From Desulfatirhabdium butyrativorans (GTDB lineage: Bacteria; Desulfobacterota; Desulfobacteria; Desulfobacterales; DYRK01), in assembly GCA_020718785.1 (NCBI GenBank), contig DYRK01000182.1, positions 1-10,024 on the forward strand: a stretch of DNA of 10,024 bases. Direction: 5' to 3'. The position numbers were made by a program, and so were the translations under genes. Positions within the stretch are counted from its first letter, which is position 1. Each line of letters begins with the position of its first letter. The notes beneath the pieces are model-generated. The model saw nothing but the letters and a program-made list of their open reading frames with translations, made no database searches and was not told where the DNA came from. This document shows positions 1-6,040 of this stretch, one piece after another.

Positions 1-45
1 ATTTTAAATAAGTTGGGTTTCGTTCCTCAACCCAACCTACATACT
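1..45 (+). repeat. Palindromic repeat family A, copy 1
   Basis: This 45-base segment recurs identically at 244-288. Its core (12-36) is a hairpin: GTTGGGTT (12-19) pairs with AACCCAAC (29-36) around a 9-base loop. Because it starts at the first base of the window, the repeat may extend further left. It lies in a gene-free zone downstream of the minus-strand peptidase gene. No transposase is nearby, so it is best described as a REP-like or non-autonomous element. Confidence 0.85.
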
Positions 46-91
46 GGACTGATTTCCCGCAGTTCTGTAATCAATCCTCCGACCTTTTCCT

Positions 92-117
92 CGTTCCCAA
101 GCCCCCGCTTGGGAACG
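92..117. repeat. Palindromic repeat family B, copy 1
   Basis: A perfect 11-bp stem, CGTTCCCAAGC (92-102) with GCTTGGGAACG (107-117), around a CCCC loop. The same 26 bases recur at 331-356. It sits inside the inverted unit bounded by the family A copies. Confidence 0.85.
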
Positions 118-130
118 CATCTGCGCCCGG

Positions 131-172
131 AGCCCCGGCTTCGGTCGTCTCCCGTCACGGGAAGCCGGGGCT
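131..172. repeat. Long GC-rich hairpin
   Basis: AGCCCCGGCTTC (131-142) pairs perfectly over 12 bp with GAAGCCGGGGCT (161-172). The 18-base loop ends in a small nested palindrome, CCCGT/ACGGG (151-161). No T-tract follows on either strand, so it is not an obvious terminator. Confidence 0.7.
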
Positions 173-199
173 TCCCCGGCAAGTCCAGTCCACAGTCCA

Positions 200-228
200 G
201 TAGGTTGGGTTGAGGAACGAAACCCAAC
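200..228 (-). repeat. Palindromic repeat family A, inverted copy
   Basis: This 29-base stretch is the exact reverse complement of 12-40. The inversion carries on past it: CAGTCCAGT before this copy mirrors ACTGGACTG after copy 1, apart from a 4-base indel (ATAC). Positions 12-228 therefore form one larger inverted-repeat unit enclosing other hairpins. Confidence 0.85.
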
Positions 229-243
229 ACCGGCGAATCGCTA

Positions 244-288
244 ATTTTAAATAAGTTGGGTTTCGTTCCTCAACCCAACCTACATACT
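244..288 (+). repeat. Palindromic repeat family A, copy 2
   Basis: Identical over 45 bases to 1-45, at an offset of 243 bases. It contains the same GTTGGGTT/AACCCAAC hairpin. The perfect identity, including the A/T-rich flank, suggests recent duplication or strong homogenisation. Confidence 0.85.
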
Positions 289-330
289 TTCCGCTTCAGC
301 CAATGGTACAGATTCAATTCCAGACAAGTG

Positions 331-356
331 CGTTCCCAAGCCCCCGCTTGGGAACG
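331..356. repeat. Palindromic repeat family B, copy 2
   Basis: Identical to 92-117: an 11-bp stem with a CCCC loop. A diverged relative of the same theme (GCTTGGGATT ... AATCCCAAGC) follows at 398-421. Confidence 0.85.
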
Positions 357-397
357 AGAAAAAAAAATCCGAATCGGTCTGCGATACCCTAATGCTC

Positions 398-451
398 GCT
401 TGGGATTAACAAATCCCAAGCAATTCCCGGCGGATTTGTCAATCCGCCGGG
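398..451. repeat. Two adjacent perfect hairpins
   Basis: The first is GCTTGGGATT (398-407) with AATCCCAAGC (412-421), 10 bp and a 4-base loop, a variant of the family B palindrome. The second is CCCGGCGGATT (426-436) with AATCCGCCGGG (441-451), 11 bp and loop TGTC. Together with the upstream repeats they fill the roughly 490-base gene-free stretch. They lie 46-100 bases beyond the stop codon of the minus-strand peptidase gene and may protect its mRNA 3' end, but neither has a T-tract. Confidence 0.65.
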
Positions 452-496
452 AGCGGTCAGGAGGCATTTCCAATCTGCTGACAGTATTTCCGAGAC

Positions 497-1714
497 CTAA
501 TTTTTTGTTTTTTCCGACAGCCGGTTATATTTCTTCAGCACCTCCCTGAGCCGGTCATGAGGGATAGCGTGGAAAGTCATTCCATTCATTCCCGTCATGG
601 ATTCTGCCGCGATCAAGGCATTTATAATTGCTTCTTCCGTTGCCTCGATTGTTGCAGAGAAAACAGGATCAATCGCTTCGTGAGGTATAAAGTCAAAGCT
701 TGCGATGCCCGGCTTTGAAAAATCAGGCGACACGGTATTGGCTGTTGAAAAAGCGATAATAATATCACCCGATGTGTCATTGGCAATGCTTCCGTTGCGC
801 GCAAGCCCCATTGACGCACGTTTTGCAACCCGTTTCAGTTGAAAAGGCAGAAGCGGGGCATCTGTGGCAACAACTACGACGATTGAGCCGTCACGTTTTG
901 TCTTCTCTCCTTCGGAGGGCATCATATCTGTTATTTCTTTTCCGACCGGAACGCCTGCAATCCTGAGCTGATGCCGCCATCCGTAGTTCGCCTGAACCAG
1001 AACTCCCACAGTAAAAATACCTGTTTCCGTGCTGACAGCCCTTGACGAAGTTCCGATACCTGCTTTGAACTCATAAGCTGTCATTCCGGTTCCTCCGCCG
1101 ACATTGCCCTCGGCAACAGGTCCGCCTTTTGCGCTGTCCAATGCGCTGAAAACATGCGCTTTTTTAATATGAAATCCGTAAATATCATTCAGTTCCCCGT
1201 CCCATGTTTCCGCGACCATCGGGAGACTTCTCGACAGCAGCAGCATCGGGTCAGGCGCTGTTTCTCTGTACCATTCTATGACTGCATCTCTGACCAGACC
1301 CAAGCTGAGGGTGTTCGTAATCGCTATGGGACCGAACAGGACTCCGAATTCATCAACAAAATGAGAGCCGGTAAGTTCTCCTGCGCCGTTGAGAACGAAG
1401 CGGGCGGCTGCAACGCCTTTATATGATTCTTTGCCCAGCGGGAAAACAGCAGTCAGTCCGGTACGGACCGGACCCCGGTCTGTCTTTGAAGTACCTTTTT
1501 CCTCAATAAGCGTAGTATGACCGACTTCCACTCCCGGAACATCGGTGATGGCATTCAGCGGACCCGGAGAACCTTCAAAGGGAATTCCCAGATCACGGGA
1601 CCGTGGCTTGGTTTCTCCGCATACTATATTCGGAAAAACGGTCAGACAGATACATAACGGTATTGCCATTCTGAAACAATTATTCTTTTTTACCGAAACC
1701 CGATTAAACATCAT
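497..1714 (-). CDS. Exported DmpA-family (S58/P1) aminopeptidase
   Basis: A 405-residue member of the DmpA/BapA family, N-terminal-nucleophile hydrolases that self-cleave into two chains and remove N-terminal residues from small peptides or beta-peptides. Visible family motifs are ITDVPGVEVGHTTL (about 56-69), NVGGGTGM (204-211) and DGSIVVVVATDAPLLP (275-290). By family comparison Gly276-Ser277 would be the self-cleavage site and Ser277 the nucleophile. Ser315 and Asp317 (TSGD) lie at the spacing of the known charge-relay residues. Residues about 13-33 are hydrophobic and end near VCG-ETK, so export is likely. I start at 1714 because AAGGAG (1725-1720) lies 5 bases upstream. An in-frame ATG at 1738 overlaps the TpsA gene's stop (ATGA) but lacks such a site, and ATG 1711 is also possible. 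It is apparently co-transcribed with the TpsA gene. The substrate is unknown. Confidence 0.9.
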   Translation of the reverse strand: MMFNRVSVKKNNCFRMAIPLCICLTVFPNIVCGETKPRSRDLGIPFEGSPGPLNAITDVPGVEVGHTTLIEEKGTSKTDRGPVRTGLTAVFPLGKESYKGVAAARFVLNGAGELTGSHFVDEFGVLFGPIAITNTLSLGLVRDAVIEWYRETAPDPMLLLSRSLPMVAETWDGELNDIYGFHIKKAHVFSALDSAKGGPVAEGNVGGGTGMTAYEFKAGIGTSSRAVSTETGIFTVGVLVQANYGWRHQLRIAGVPVGKEITDMMPSEGEKTKRDGSIVVVVATDAPLLPFQLKRVAKRASMGLARNGSIANDTSGDIIIAFSTANTVSPDFSKPGIASFDFIPHEAIDPVFSATIEATEEAIINALIAAESMTGMNGMTFHAIPHDRLREVLKKYNRLSEKTKN

Positions 1715-1734
1715 TTTATCTCCTTTTCTTAAAA

Positions 1735-4176
1735 TCATTTTAAATCAAGGAGTTCCGTCGCAGGACTCGGCTGCCAGTCATCAAAAGACAGCGGGATTGC
1801 ATCCCGTCCCTCAAAGACAAAACGGCTCAGATTTTCGCCGGATCGCTGCCGACACGGCGTAACTGCCCACTTTGCCGCATCAAGAAAACCTCCGGGCATG
1901 AGGGTCAGACCGCCGCTGATATTCGTATCCGGGGCTTTGATGCTCACATTGCCGCCGATCCCGAGCCGCGAGGAAGCGCTGACCACGCTGTCAGCGGATC
2001 GGAGAAAGTTTTCCGCGGCAATGTCAATATTGCCGCCGCGTCCCTCGTCAGCCTGAGCTTTGATCTCCCCCTTGTTCGTCACTATGAACTGAGGATTTTC
2101 AACGCTGATGTTGCCGCCGTCTCCGACGCCGCTCTGCACGCTGGTTATGACGGCTCCCTGATCCGACAGATAAATCATCTCTCCGGCATGGATGCTGATA
2201 TTGCCGCCGCCGGCATTCACAGCAGAAGTGCTGACGGCTCCGCTGTCGTCAATCGTTATTGTCTTTGCGGTAACATCTATATTGCCTGCCTGCCCGGAAT
2301 ATGGTTCCGAACTGTTTGAAGCGCCGCTGATGCCGCTGCGGTATAAAATTCCGTTGTTGTGCCATCCGGAAATATTGATGGTCTCCGCGACCACTTCCAT
2401 GCTGCCGGCGTCGCCGCCTCCGAAAGTCATAGCGGAAATCCCTGCGCCGCCATTCAAAACAATATGTCCGGCTTCGACGTAAACATTGCTTCCCTGTCCG
2501 CCCTCCGCACTCATATCCGCAGAGACAGGACCGATAAAGCTCACATAAGGAATTTCCGGAAAACCCAATAACTGAAAAGGCCGTTTTGCCGCGCCGGAAA
2601 GAGTCAGCGTATCAGAAACTCTTACGGTCATTTCGTCGGCATTGCCGTACAAAGTCGTAGCGGTAGTAATCATTCCGCCGTTTTCAAGCGTCATCTGAAG
2701 GGCTTCCACATCAATCCGACCCGCTTCGCCTGTTCCTATGGTGATACTGCATATCGCTGACGGAATTCCTGCCAGTTCCGCCTCATTTTCAATTCGGATA
2801 GTATCTGCCCGAACGGAAACAGAGCCGCCGGCTGAGTACATGGTGCTGGCATTGATCTGTCCGCCTTTGTCCAGCAAAATATTCCGGGCAGTCACATCTA
2901 TGTCGCCGCTGTCGCCGCCTGCAAAACCGAATGTATTGACGCCGCCGATAACGGGCATTGATTCGCGACTCAGCGGAATCACACCGGCAGCCTGAAAGTC
3001 GCCGTCAACCCGCAAAGTGACATTGCCGGATTTGCCCTGACTGAAACTGCGTGTACGGATTTCCGCCGCATCCCGCAAAGCGATATTGCCCGCGTCAATG
3101 TAAATATCTCCGCTTGCGCCGATGTCGCCCTGTCCCGCAGTCATGGTGCTGATATGACTGGCGCCGAGCAGACTGAAGCCGAATTCGACGCCCAAAGGTC
3201 TGTCCAATCTCGTCGCGGTCAGATTTTCATCCACATCCAGACGGATATCGCTTCCGCGCCCCGCTCCGTAAGTGTTGGCAATGATGTCGGAATCCTGCAT
3301 GGACAGATTATCCGCCTGAATGTCAATCCCCTGTCCGTCCGTATCGCCGAAGGTATGACTGCTGATCCGGCTGTCATTCATCTCCAGACTGTCAGCGCGA
3401 ATGCTGATCTGCCCGCCGGACAGACCGCCGGCGTCAACACCGGAGTTTTTCAGACTCACCGCGCCTTTTGCATCCAAAAGAATCTGACCGCCGGGCGCAA
3501 GAAACTGATGGGTGAATGCCGGATGACCGGCTTCGTCATAAGTCGGCGTCTGACTGTTGCCCAGATTCAGATCGCCGCCTGTCAGCGACAAAGTTTTGCC
3601 CGGCAATACGGCCAGTTGGCTGTCTGTCGCCTGAATCGGAGCCGGCGTATCGGTCAGAAATCCGAAACTCTCAACCGGCGCAACGGTCAGAATGCTGTCG
3701 CCGGGATTTCGGGCGTCAAAGCGTCCCCCTTCGCCCAAAAGCAGATAATCGGCAGTGCTGACATGAAACGAGCCTTGCAAATCAAGAGAGGCATTCGGAC
3801 CGAACATTACTCCGGCAGGATTCAGGAAATACAGATCGGCATTCGGAATTGCCGAGGCAAGCCTGCCGTCAATCCATGAGGCGTTTCCGCCGGTCACACG
3901 GGAGATGATGTTCTGCACGGAATCGGGTCCGGTGAAGGTTGCCGATTCGCCCTGATGGATGTTGAACTGCCGGAAACTGTGAAACAGATTTGCGCCTGCC
4001 CGTTTTCCGAATTCTGCTTTGATTTCGTAATCCGGTCCCGGCAGATCAGGTTTACCGGCAGTTCCGATTGTGCCGTCAAGCTGTATGCCCTGCAGGTGAG
4101 TTCCGTCAGCATAAAGCCGGGTGGCAAAGAGTATCAGAAAAGAAAAAATGACAAAAAATTTCAGAATGTTTTTCAT
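1735..4176 (-). CDS. TpsA-like secreted beta-helix protein
   Basis: An 813-residue two-partner-secretion exoprotein of the filamentous hemagglutinin type. Residues 1-23 form a signal peptide ending at LYA-DG. The N-terminal secretion domain follows (about 24-190), with its hallmarks NLFHSF (63-68), NIISRVTGG (89-97) and NPAGVMFG (119-126). The rest is roughly 16 degenerate modules of 25-45 residues built on the pattern GxIxVxAxxIxLxxxxxI, each usually ending in a Gly-rich turn, as expected of a right-handed beta-helix. The C-terminus carries a Cys-Arg stretch then SRFVFEGRDAIP, resembling the tail of many such proteins. The start at 4176 is chosen over 4221 because AGGGGA (4188-4183) lies 6 bases upstream and the signal peptide begins there. 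The outer-membrane transporter (TpsB) it would need is not in the window. At 813 residues it is short for an adhesin of this class. The role, perhaps surface attachment, is inferred. Confidence 0.9.
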   Translation of the reverse strand: MKNILKFFVIFSFLILFATRLYADGTHLQGIQLDGTIGTAGKPDLPGPDYEIKAEFGKRAGANLFHSFRQFNIHQGESATFTGPDSVQNIISRVTGGNASWIDGRLASAIPNADLYFLNPAGVMFGPNASLDLQGSFHVSTADYLLLGEGGRFDARNPGDSILTVAPVESFGFLTDTPAPIQATDSQLAVLPGKTLSLTGGDLNLGNSQTPTYDEAGHPAFTHQFLAPGGQILLDAKGAVSLKNSGVDAGGLSGGQISIRADSLEMNDSRISSHTFGDTDGQGIDIQADNLSMQDSDIIANTYGAGRGSDIRLDVDENLTATRLDRPLGVEFGFSLLGASHISTMTAGQGDIGASGDIYIDAGNIALRDAAEIRTRSFSQGKSGNVTLRVDGDFQAAGVIPLSRESMPVIGGVNTFGFAGGDSGDIDVTARNILLDKGGQINASTMYSAGGSVSVRADTIRIENEAELAGIPSAICSITIGTGEAGRIDVEALQMTLENGGMITTATTLYGNADEMTVRVSDTLTLSGAAKRPFQLLGFPEIPYVSFIGPVSADMSAEGGQGSNVYVEAGHIVLNGGAGISAMTFGGGDAGSMEVVAETINISGWHNNGILYRSGISGASNSSEPYSGQAGNIDVTAKTITIDDSGAVSTSAVNAGGGNISIHAGEMIYLSDQGAVITSVQSGVGDGGNISVENPQFIVTNKGEIKAQADEGRGGNIDIAAENFLRSADSVVSASSRLGIGGNVSIKAPDTNISGGLTLMPGGFLDAAKWAVTPCRQRSGENLSRFVFEGRDAIPLSFDDWQPSPATELLDLK

Positions 4177-4222
4177 TAGTTTTCCCCTATAGTTACGGTT
4201 GACAGTGACAGTATTCGGCATA

Positions 4223-4249
4223 ATTACAACGGATACGCTGACAAGTCAA
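4223..4249 (-). promoter_or_regulatory. Candidate promoter of the TpsA-peptidase unit
   Basis: Reading the minus strand, TTGACT (4249-4244) is followed after 15 bases by TGTAAT (4228-4223), each one base from the sigma70 consensus. The 15-base spacer is short. It lies about 47 bases upstream of the TpsA start and just downstream of the truncated dehydrogenase. Confidence 0.45.
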
Positions 4250-4286
4250 CGCATTAAGCGAGCGACCTTAAAGACTTATAATTTTT

Positions 4287-4577
4287 TTACGGCAGAACAA
4301 CAATACCCTGCTGTGTGGCGGTTTCCAGATCAATCCGGTCATAGCCCACGCCCAGACTTGCAACAATGCGGCACCGCGAAAGCGACCGAAGCACCCGGCA
4401 CGTCCAGGGCTGAACAGGGCCGGAGCATATCACTGCATCGGCATCCGCGGCATTGCTTATAATTTCATCTTCTGTCCGTCCCGGCGCATTCACCAGAGAG
4501 GCATCCGAAGAAATCAGCAGTTTTTCTCCGAAATCCACGCCCGGAATATGAATGGTATTGACTACCTTGAATTTCAT
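4287..4577 (-). pseudogene. Truncated D-2-hydroxyacid dehydrogenase, N-terminal part
   Basis: The 96 residues match the start of the D-isomer-specific 2-hydroxyacid dehydrogenase family, whose full members are about 310-340 residues. Visible are the segment ADAVICSG, the RIVASLGVGYDRIDLETA motif (about 69-86) and the beginning of GIVV, where intact proteins continue into the NAD-binding Rossmann domain. Here the frame stops at once after VVLP. The next bases on the minus strand (4286-4200) do not encode the expected continuation in any frame I read. The catalytic Arg, Glu and His and the whole cofactor domain are therefore missing. A good ribosome binding site, AAAGGA (4590-4585), remains 7 bases before the ATG, so a short product may still be made. 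I infer a 3' deletion whose junction lies near 4287. Confidence 0.8.
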
Positions 4578-4630
4578 AGCACGGTCCTTTCCTCATATCT
4601 TTATGACTTACACACTTGAATTTGATTAAT

Positions 4631-4660
4631 TGGCGTTTATCAGCGTCCATCAGCGGTTAA
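4631..4660. repeat. Short intergenic repeat-like stretch
   Basis: ATCAGCG occurs twice with a 10-base period (4639-4645 and 4649-4655), within the gene-free 139 bases between the solute-binding protein and the dehydrogenase remnant. The wording resembles short dispersed intergenic repeats, but only one copy is present here. A lone TGCGTAAC at 4673-4680 matches the end of the MITE-like element at 5880-6020. No terminator is visible in this gap. Confidence 0.3.
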
Positions 4661-4716
4661 AAATCATACAACTGCGTAACTCCTGATCTTATACATTATC
4701 TCTGAACTGACTGACA

Positions 4717-5424
4717 TTACTCCTGATTCCCCGGCACCGGATCGGCAATCTGACTATATTTTCCTTCACGCTTCATGTCTTTCAGGCTCGCTGCGATTTT
4801 CGGCACAAGATTCTCATGCTTTTTATGGAGATAGAGAAACATCTCTTTTTTTGCCAGCGGAGGAGATAGCACACGAATGTCTTTGATCCTTTGTTCCATG
4901 ATATGGTTCAGCCCTTCAGCTTTGCCGATCACCGCAATATCAATCCGGTCTTTTTTCAGAAGATTGAAAAGGTTTTCAGTATTCCCCGCAATATCAAGCG
5001 ATTGGGTTCCGACAATATTAGCCTCCAGAATTTTCCATCCCCTGATGAATCCGATTCTGTAGGGTTTCAGACTTTCCCATCTGTCTGTCCGAATCGCCGC
5101 ATTTTTGGAAAATCCGACAAATTCCATATCCAAAAATTTTTCAGGAACCTGAATCAGATCAGTGTATTGTGTTTCCAATCCCGCGACTCTGGGACCGTCA
5201 CCGTCATTCATACCGGAGTTAGCCTGCTGAATCGCTCTTTCCGCAGGCAGGAACTGCACAGATACCTTTAAGCCGTTTCTGCTGAAAACTTCCTTCATCA
5301 GCGACTCAAACACGGTGCGGACCGGTCCGTCAAAAGCAGTGTTGAGTATCAGCGTCTCAGTCTGCGCCCAAACCGGTTTTACAGCCATGAGCAGGATAAT
5401 AAAGAACAGTTCTTTCCATTTCAT
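4717..5424 (-). CDS. Periplasmic solute-binding protein, family 3
   Basis: A 235-residue protein of the bacterial extracellular solute-binding family 3 type. Residues 1-20 are a clear signal peptide ending VWA-Q, so the mature protein should be periplasmic. The fold is suggested by the opening strand ETLILNTAF, the segment PAERAIQQANSGMNDGDGPRVAG (two motifs typical of orphan members of this family), LIQVPEKF, YRIGFIRGWKI in the second lobe and RIDIAVIGKAEG. The length fits a single-domain binding protein. AGGAGG (5437-5432) lies 7 bases before the ATG. No permease, ATPase or sensor kinase gene is adjacent, so the ligand cannot be guessed and a role in sensing rather than transport is possible. 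The gene is transcribed divergently from the aromatic operon. Confidence 0.85.
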   Translation of the reverse strand: MKWKELFFIILLMAVKPVWAQTETLILNTAFDGPVRTVFESLMKEVFSRNGLKVSVQFLPAERAIQQANSGMNDGDGPRVAGLETQYTDLIQVPEKFLDMEFVGFSKNAAIRTDRWESLKPYRIGFIRGWKILEANIVGTQSLDIAGNTENLFNLLKKDRIDIAVIGKAEGLNHIMEQRIKDIRVLSPPLAKKEMFLYLHKKHENLVPKIAASLKDMKREGKYSQIADPVPGNQE

Positions 5425-5447
5425 AATATTGCCTCCTGTCCGGTTAA

Positions 5448-5477
5448 TATAAAAACCGTCTGTTACAATTTTGTCAG
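5448..5477 (-). promoter_or_regulatory. Candidate promoter of the solute-binding protein gene
   Basis: On the minus strand CTGACA (5477-5472) is followed after 18 bases by TTTATA (5453-5448), about 24 bases before the gene start. The match is moderate. The region 5478-5611 separates it from the divergent operon promoter. It holds a small dyad, CCATA-N5-TATGG (5528-5542), and a TCTCAGA repeat, but no recognisable operator. Confidence 0.35.
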
Positions 5478-5611
5478 AAATTCGGATAAGGCTCTCAGAA
5501 GTCTCTCAGACCGAAATTCGAAAGCTACCATAAACACTATGGAAAGGCAAGTGAAATCAAAATTAAGACAACTGTTCGGACGAAAAAAAGCAGAGACTCT
5601 GAAAAAAACAC

Positions 5612-5638
5612 TTGACATCCGAAATTCAATCGTATAGA
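5612..5638 (+). promoter_or_regulatory. Promoter of the aromatic amino acid operon
   Basis: A perfect TTGACA (5612-5617) is followed by TATAGA (5633-5638) after 15 bases. The spacer is shorter than the usual 17, but both boxes are strong. Transcription would begin near 5645, about 40 bases before the leader ORF, which suits an attenuator leader. No other comparable promoter is visible before the terminators. Confidence 0.65.
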
Positions 5639-5682
5639 GAGCAGTCAGATGATGTCAGGAAATCAATGAGAGGACAAATTCG

Positions 5683-5763
5683 GTGACAAAGATTTTCACA
5701 GGCAATTTTTTGTATTTTCGGTATTATTACTTCTTTACCGGAGGTCTGCCTGTGGTTCGCTGA
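5683..5763 (+). CDS. Phe/Tyr-rich leader peptide of the attenuator
   Basis: A 26-codon ORF starting at GTG with GAGAGGA (5668-5674) 8 bases upstream and ending at TGA. Codons 9-18 read FLYFRYYYFF. In all, 9 of 26 residues are aromatic (5 Phe, 4 Tyr) and there is no Trp. This matches the logic of PheL, a translated sensor of charged tRNA-Phe and tRNA-Tyr rather than a functional protein. The ORF ends 29 bases before the terminator stem, its 5' codons contain attenuator segment 1, and its last codons and stop overlap segment 2. The operon below it makes chorismate and phenylpyruvate, so the amino acids sensed fit the products. GTG is the only usual start codon in this frame after the upstream stop at 5650. 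Confidence 0.9.
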   Translation: MTKIFTGNFLYFRYYYFFTGGLPVVR

Positions 5764-5792
5764 ATTCCGACATTATAAAAAAAAGCGACCTG

Positions 5793-5828
5793 AGCCGTGG
5801 GCAGACCTTGACGCCCACGGCTTTTTTT
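5793..5828 (+). terminator. Attenuator terminator (segments 3:4)
   Basis: A perfect 10-bp stem, AGCCGTGGGC (5793-5802) with GCCCACGGCT (5813-5822), has a 10-base loop and runs straight into seven T residues (5822-5828). This is a textbook intrinsic terminator placed between the leader peptide and the first structural gene. Confidence 0.92.
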
Positions 5829-5833
5829 ATGCA

Positions 5834-5872
5834 AAAAAAGGCTGTGGAGACAGATTCTTCACAGCCTTTTTT
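5834..5872 (+). terminator. Second, tandem intrinsic terminator
   Basis: AAAAAAGGCTGTG (5834-5846) pairs with CACAGCCTTTTTT (5860-5872). The stem can extend inward to 5850/5856 with one G-U pair, giving 17 bp. It has the symmetric A-stem-T form and could work in either direction. Its 5' arm can also form a 14-bp hairpin with 5815-5828, the 3' arm and T-tract of the first terminator, so it may be conditional as well. It lies 168 bases before aroA'. Confidence 0.8.
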
Positions 5873-5879
5873 ATTTAAG

Positions 5880-6020
5880 AACTCACGTTACGCACCTGTC
5901 ATTCCTGCGGAAGCAGGAATCCGTTGCGTCCTTTATGAAAATACGGATTCCCGCTTTCGCGGGAATGACAGCGGAAGATGACAGCCGCCTGATTTTACAT
6001 TCGGCTGCGTAACATCAGTT
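5880..6020. mobile_element. MITE-like palindromic element
   Basis: A 141-bp element with 15-bp terminal inverted repeats: 5880-5894 and 6006-6020 match as AACTNANGTTACGCA, 13 of 15. Inside, 28 bases at 5897-5924 mirror 5943-5970 with 3 mismatches. Each of these arms is itself a hairpin, ATTCCTGC/GCAGGAAT (5901-5920) and ATTCCCGC/GCGGGAAT (5947-5966). It encodes nothing. The paired changes within each hairpin keep the stems intact. It sits between the attenuator and the aroA' ribosome binding site, so it would be transcribed as part of the operon mRNA. I see no clear target duplication. Confidence 0.7.
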
Positions 6021-6040
6021 AGAAAAAAGGAGAATGTGTT

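Larger units (their letters stand above)
5645..5872 (+). promoter_or_regulatory. Phe/Tyr transcription attenuator of the aromatic operon
   Basis: The leader holds all parts of a ribosome-mediated attenuator. Segment 1 (5697-5704, CACAGGCA, within leader codons 5-8) pairs with part of segment 2 (5747-5754). Segment 2 (5742-5759) pairs over 18 continuous positions, including five G-U pairs, with segment 3 (5791-5808). Segment 3 (5793-5802) pairs instead with segment 4 (5813-5822) to make the terminator. The 2:3 stem covers the whole 5' arm of the terminator, so the two cannot coexist. A ribosome stalled at the aromatic codons (5713-5736) would block segment 1 and leave segment 2 free to make the antiterminator. 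A ribosome reaching the stop codon (5761) would cover segment 2 and allow termination. The pairing is read from the sequence and the mechanism follows from the pheL/trpL model. No T-box consensus is present. Confidence 0.88.

Noticed and set aside
1..288. CRISPR array from the three copies of the 29-base repeat
   Set aside because: The copies are unevenly spaced, one is inverted and the intervals contain other palindromes, so they are not spacers. No cas gene is present.
361..377. Terminator for the peptidase gene at the small CCGAATCGG palindrome next to an A/T run
   Set aside because: The stem is only 4 bp with a one-base loop, and it lies more than 110 bases past the stop codon.
1592..1618. 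Lipobox at the cysteine near the end of the peptidase signal region
   Set aside because: The residues before the Cys read N-I-V, and the -1 position is Val rather than Gly, Ala or Ser, so an ordinary signal peptide or anchor is more likely.
3154..3879. A 241-codon open frame on the plus strand
   Set aside because: It lies wholly antisense to the TpsA-like gene, whose signal peptide and secretion-domain motifs are clear. Its composition is what the complement of Gly/Asp-rich repeats gives.
5666..5686. Tiny ATG-started ORF (MRGQIR) ending over the leader GTG
   Set aside because: It is only six codons with no ribosome binding site of its own. Its sequence is the Shine-Dalgarno region of the leader peptide, so coupling is possible but unsupported.
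5645..5830. T-box, 6S RNA or metabolite riboswitch upstream of aroA'
   Set aside because: No T-box consensus, 6S-like bulged rod or known aptamer core is visible, while the translated aromatic codon run and competing stems explain the region fully.
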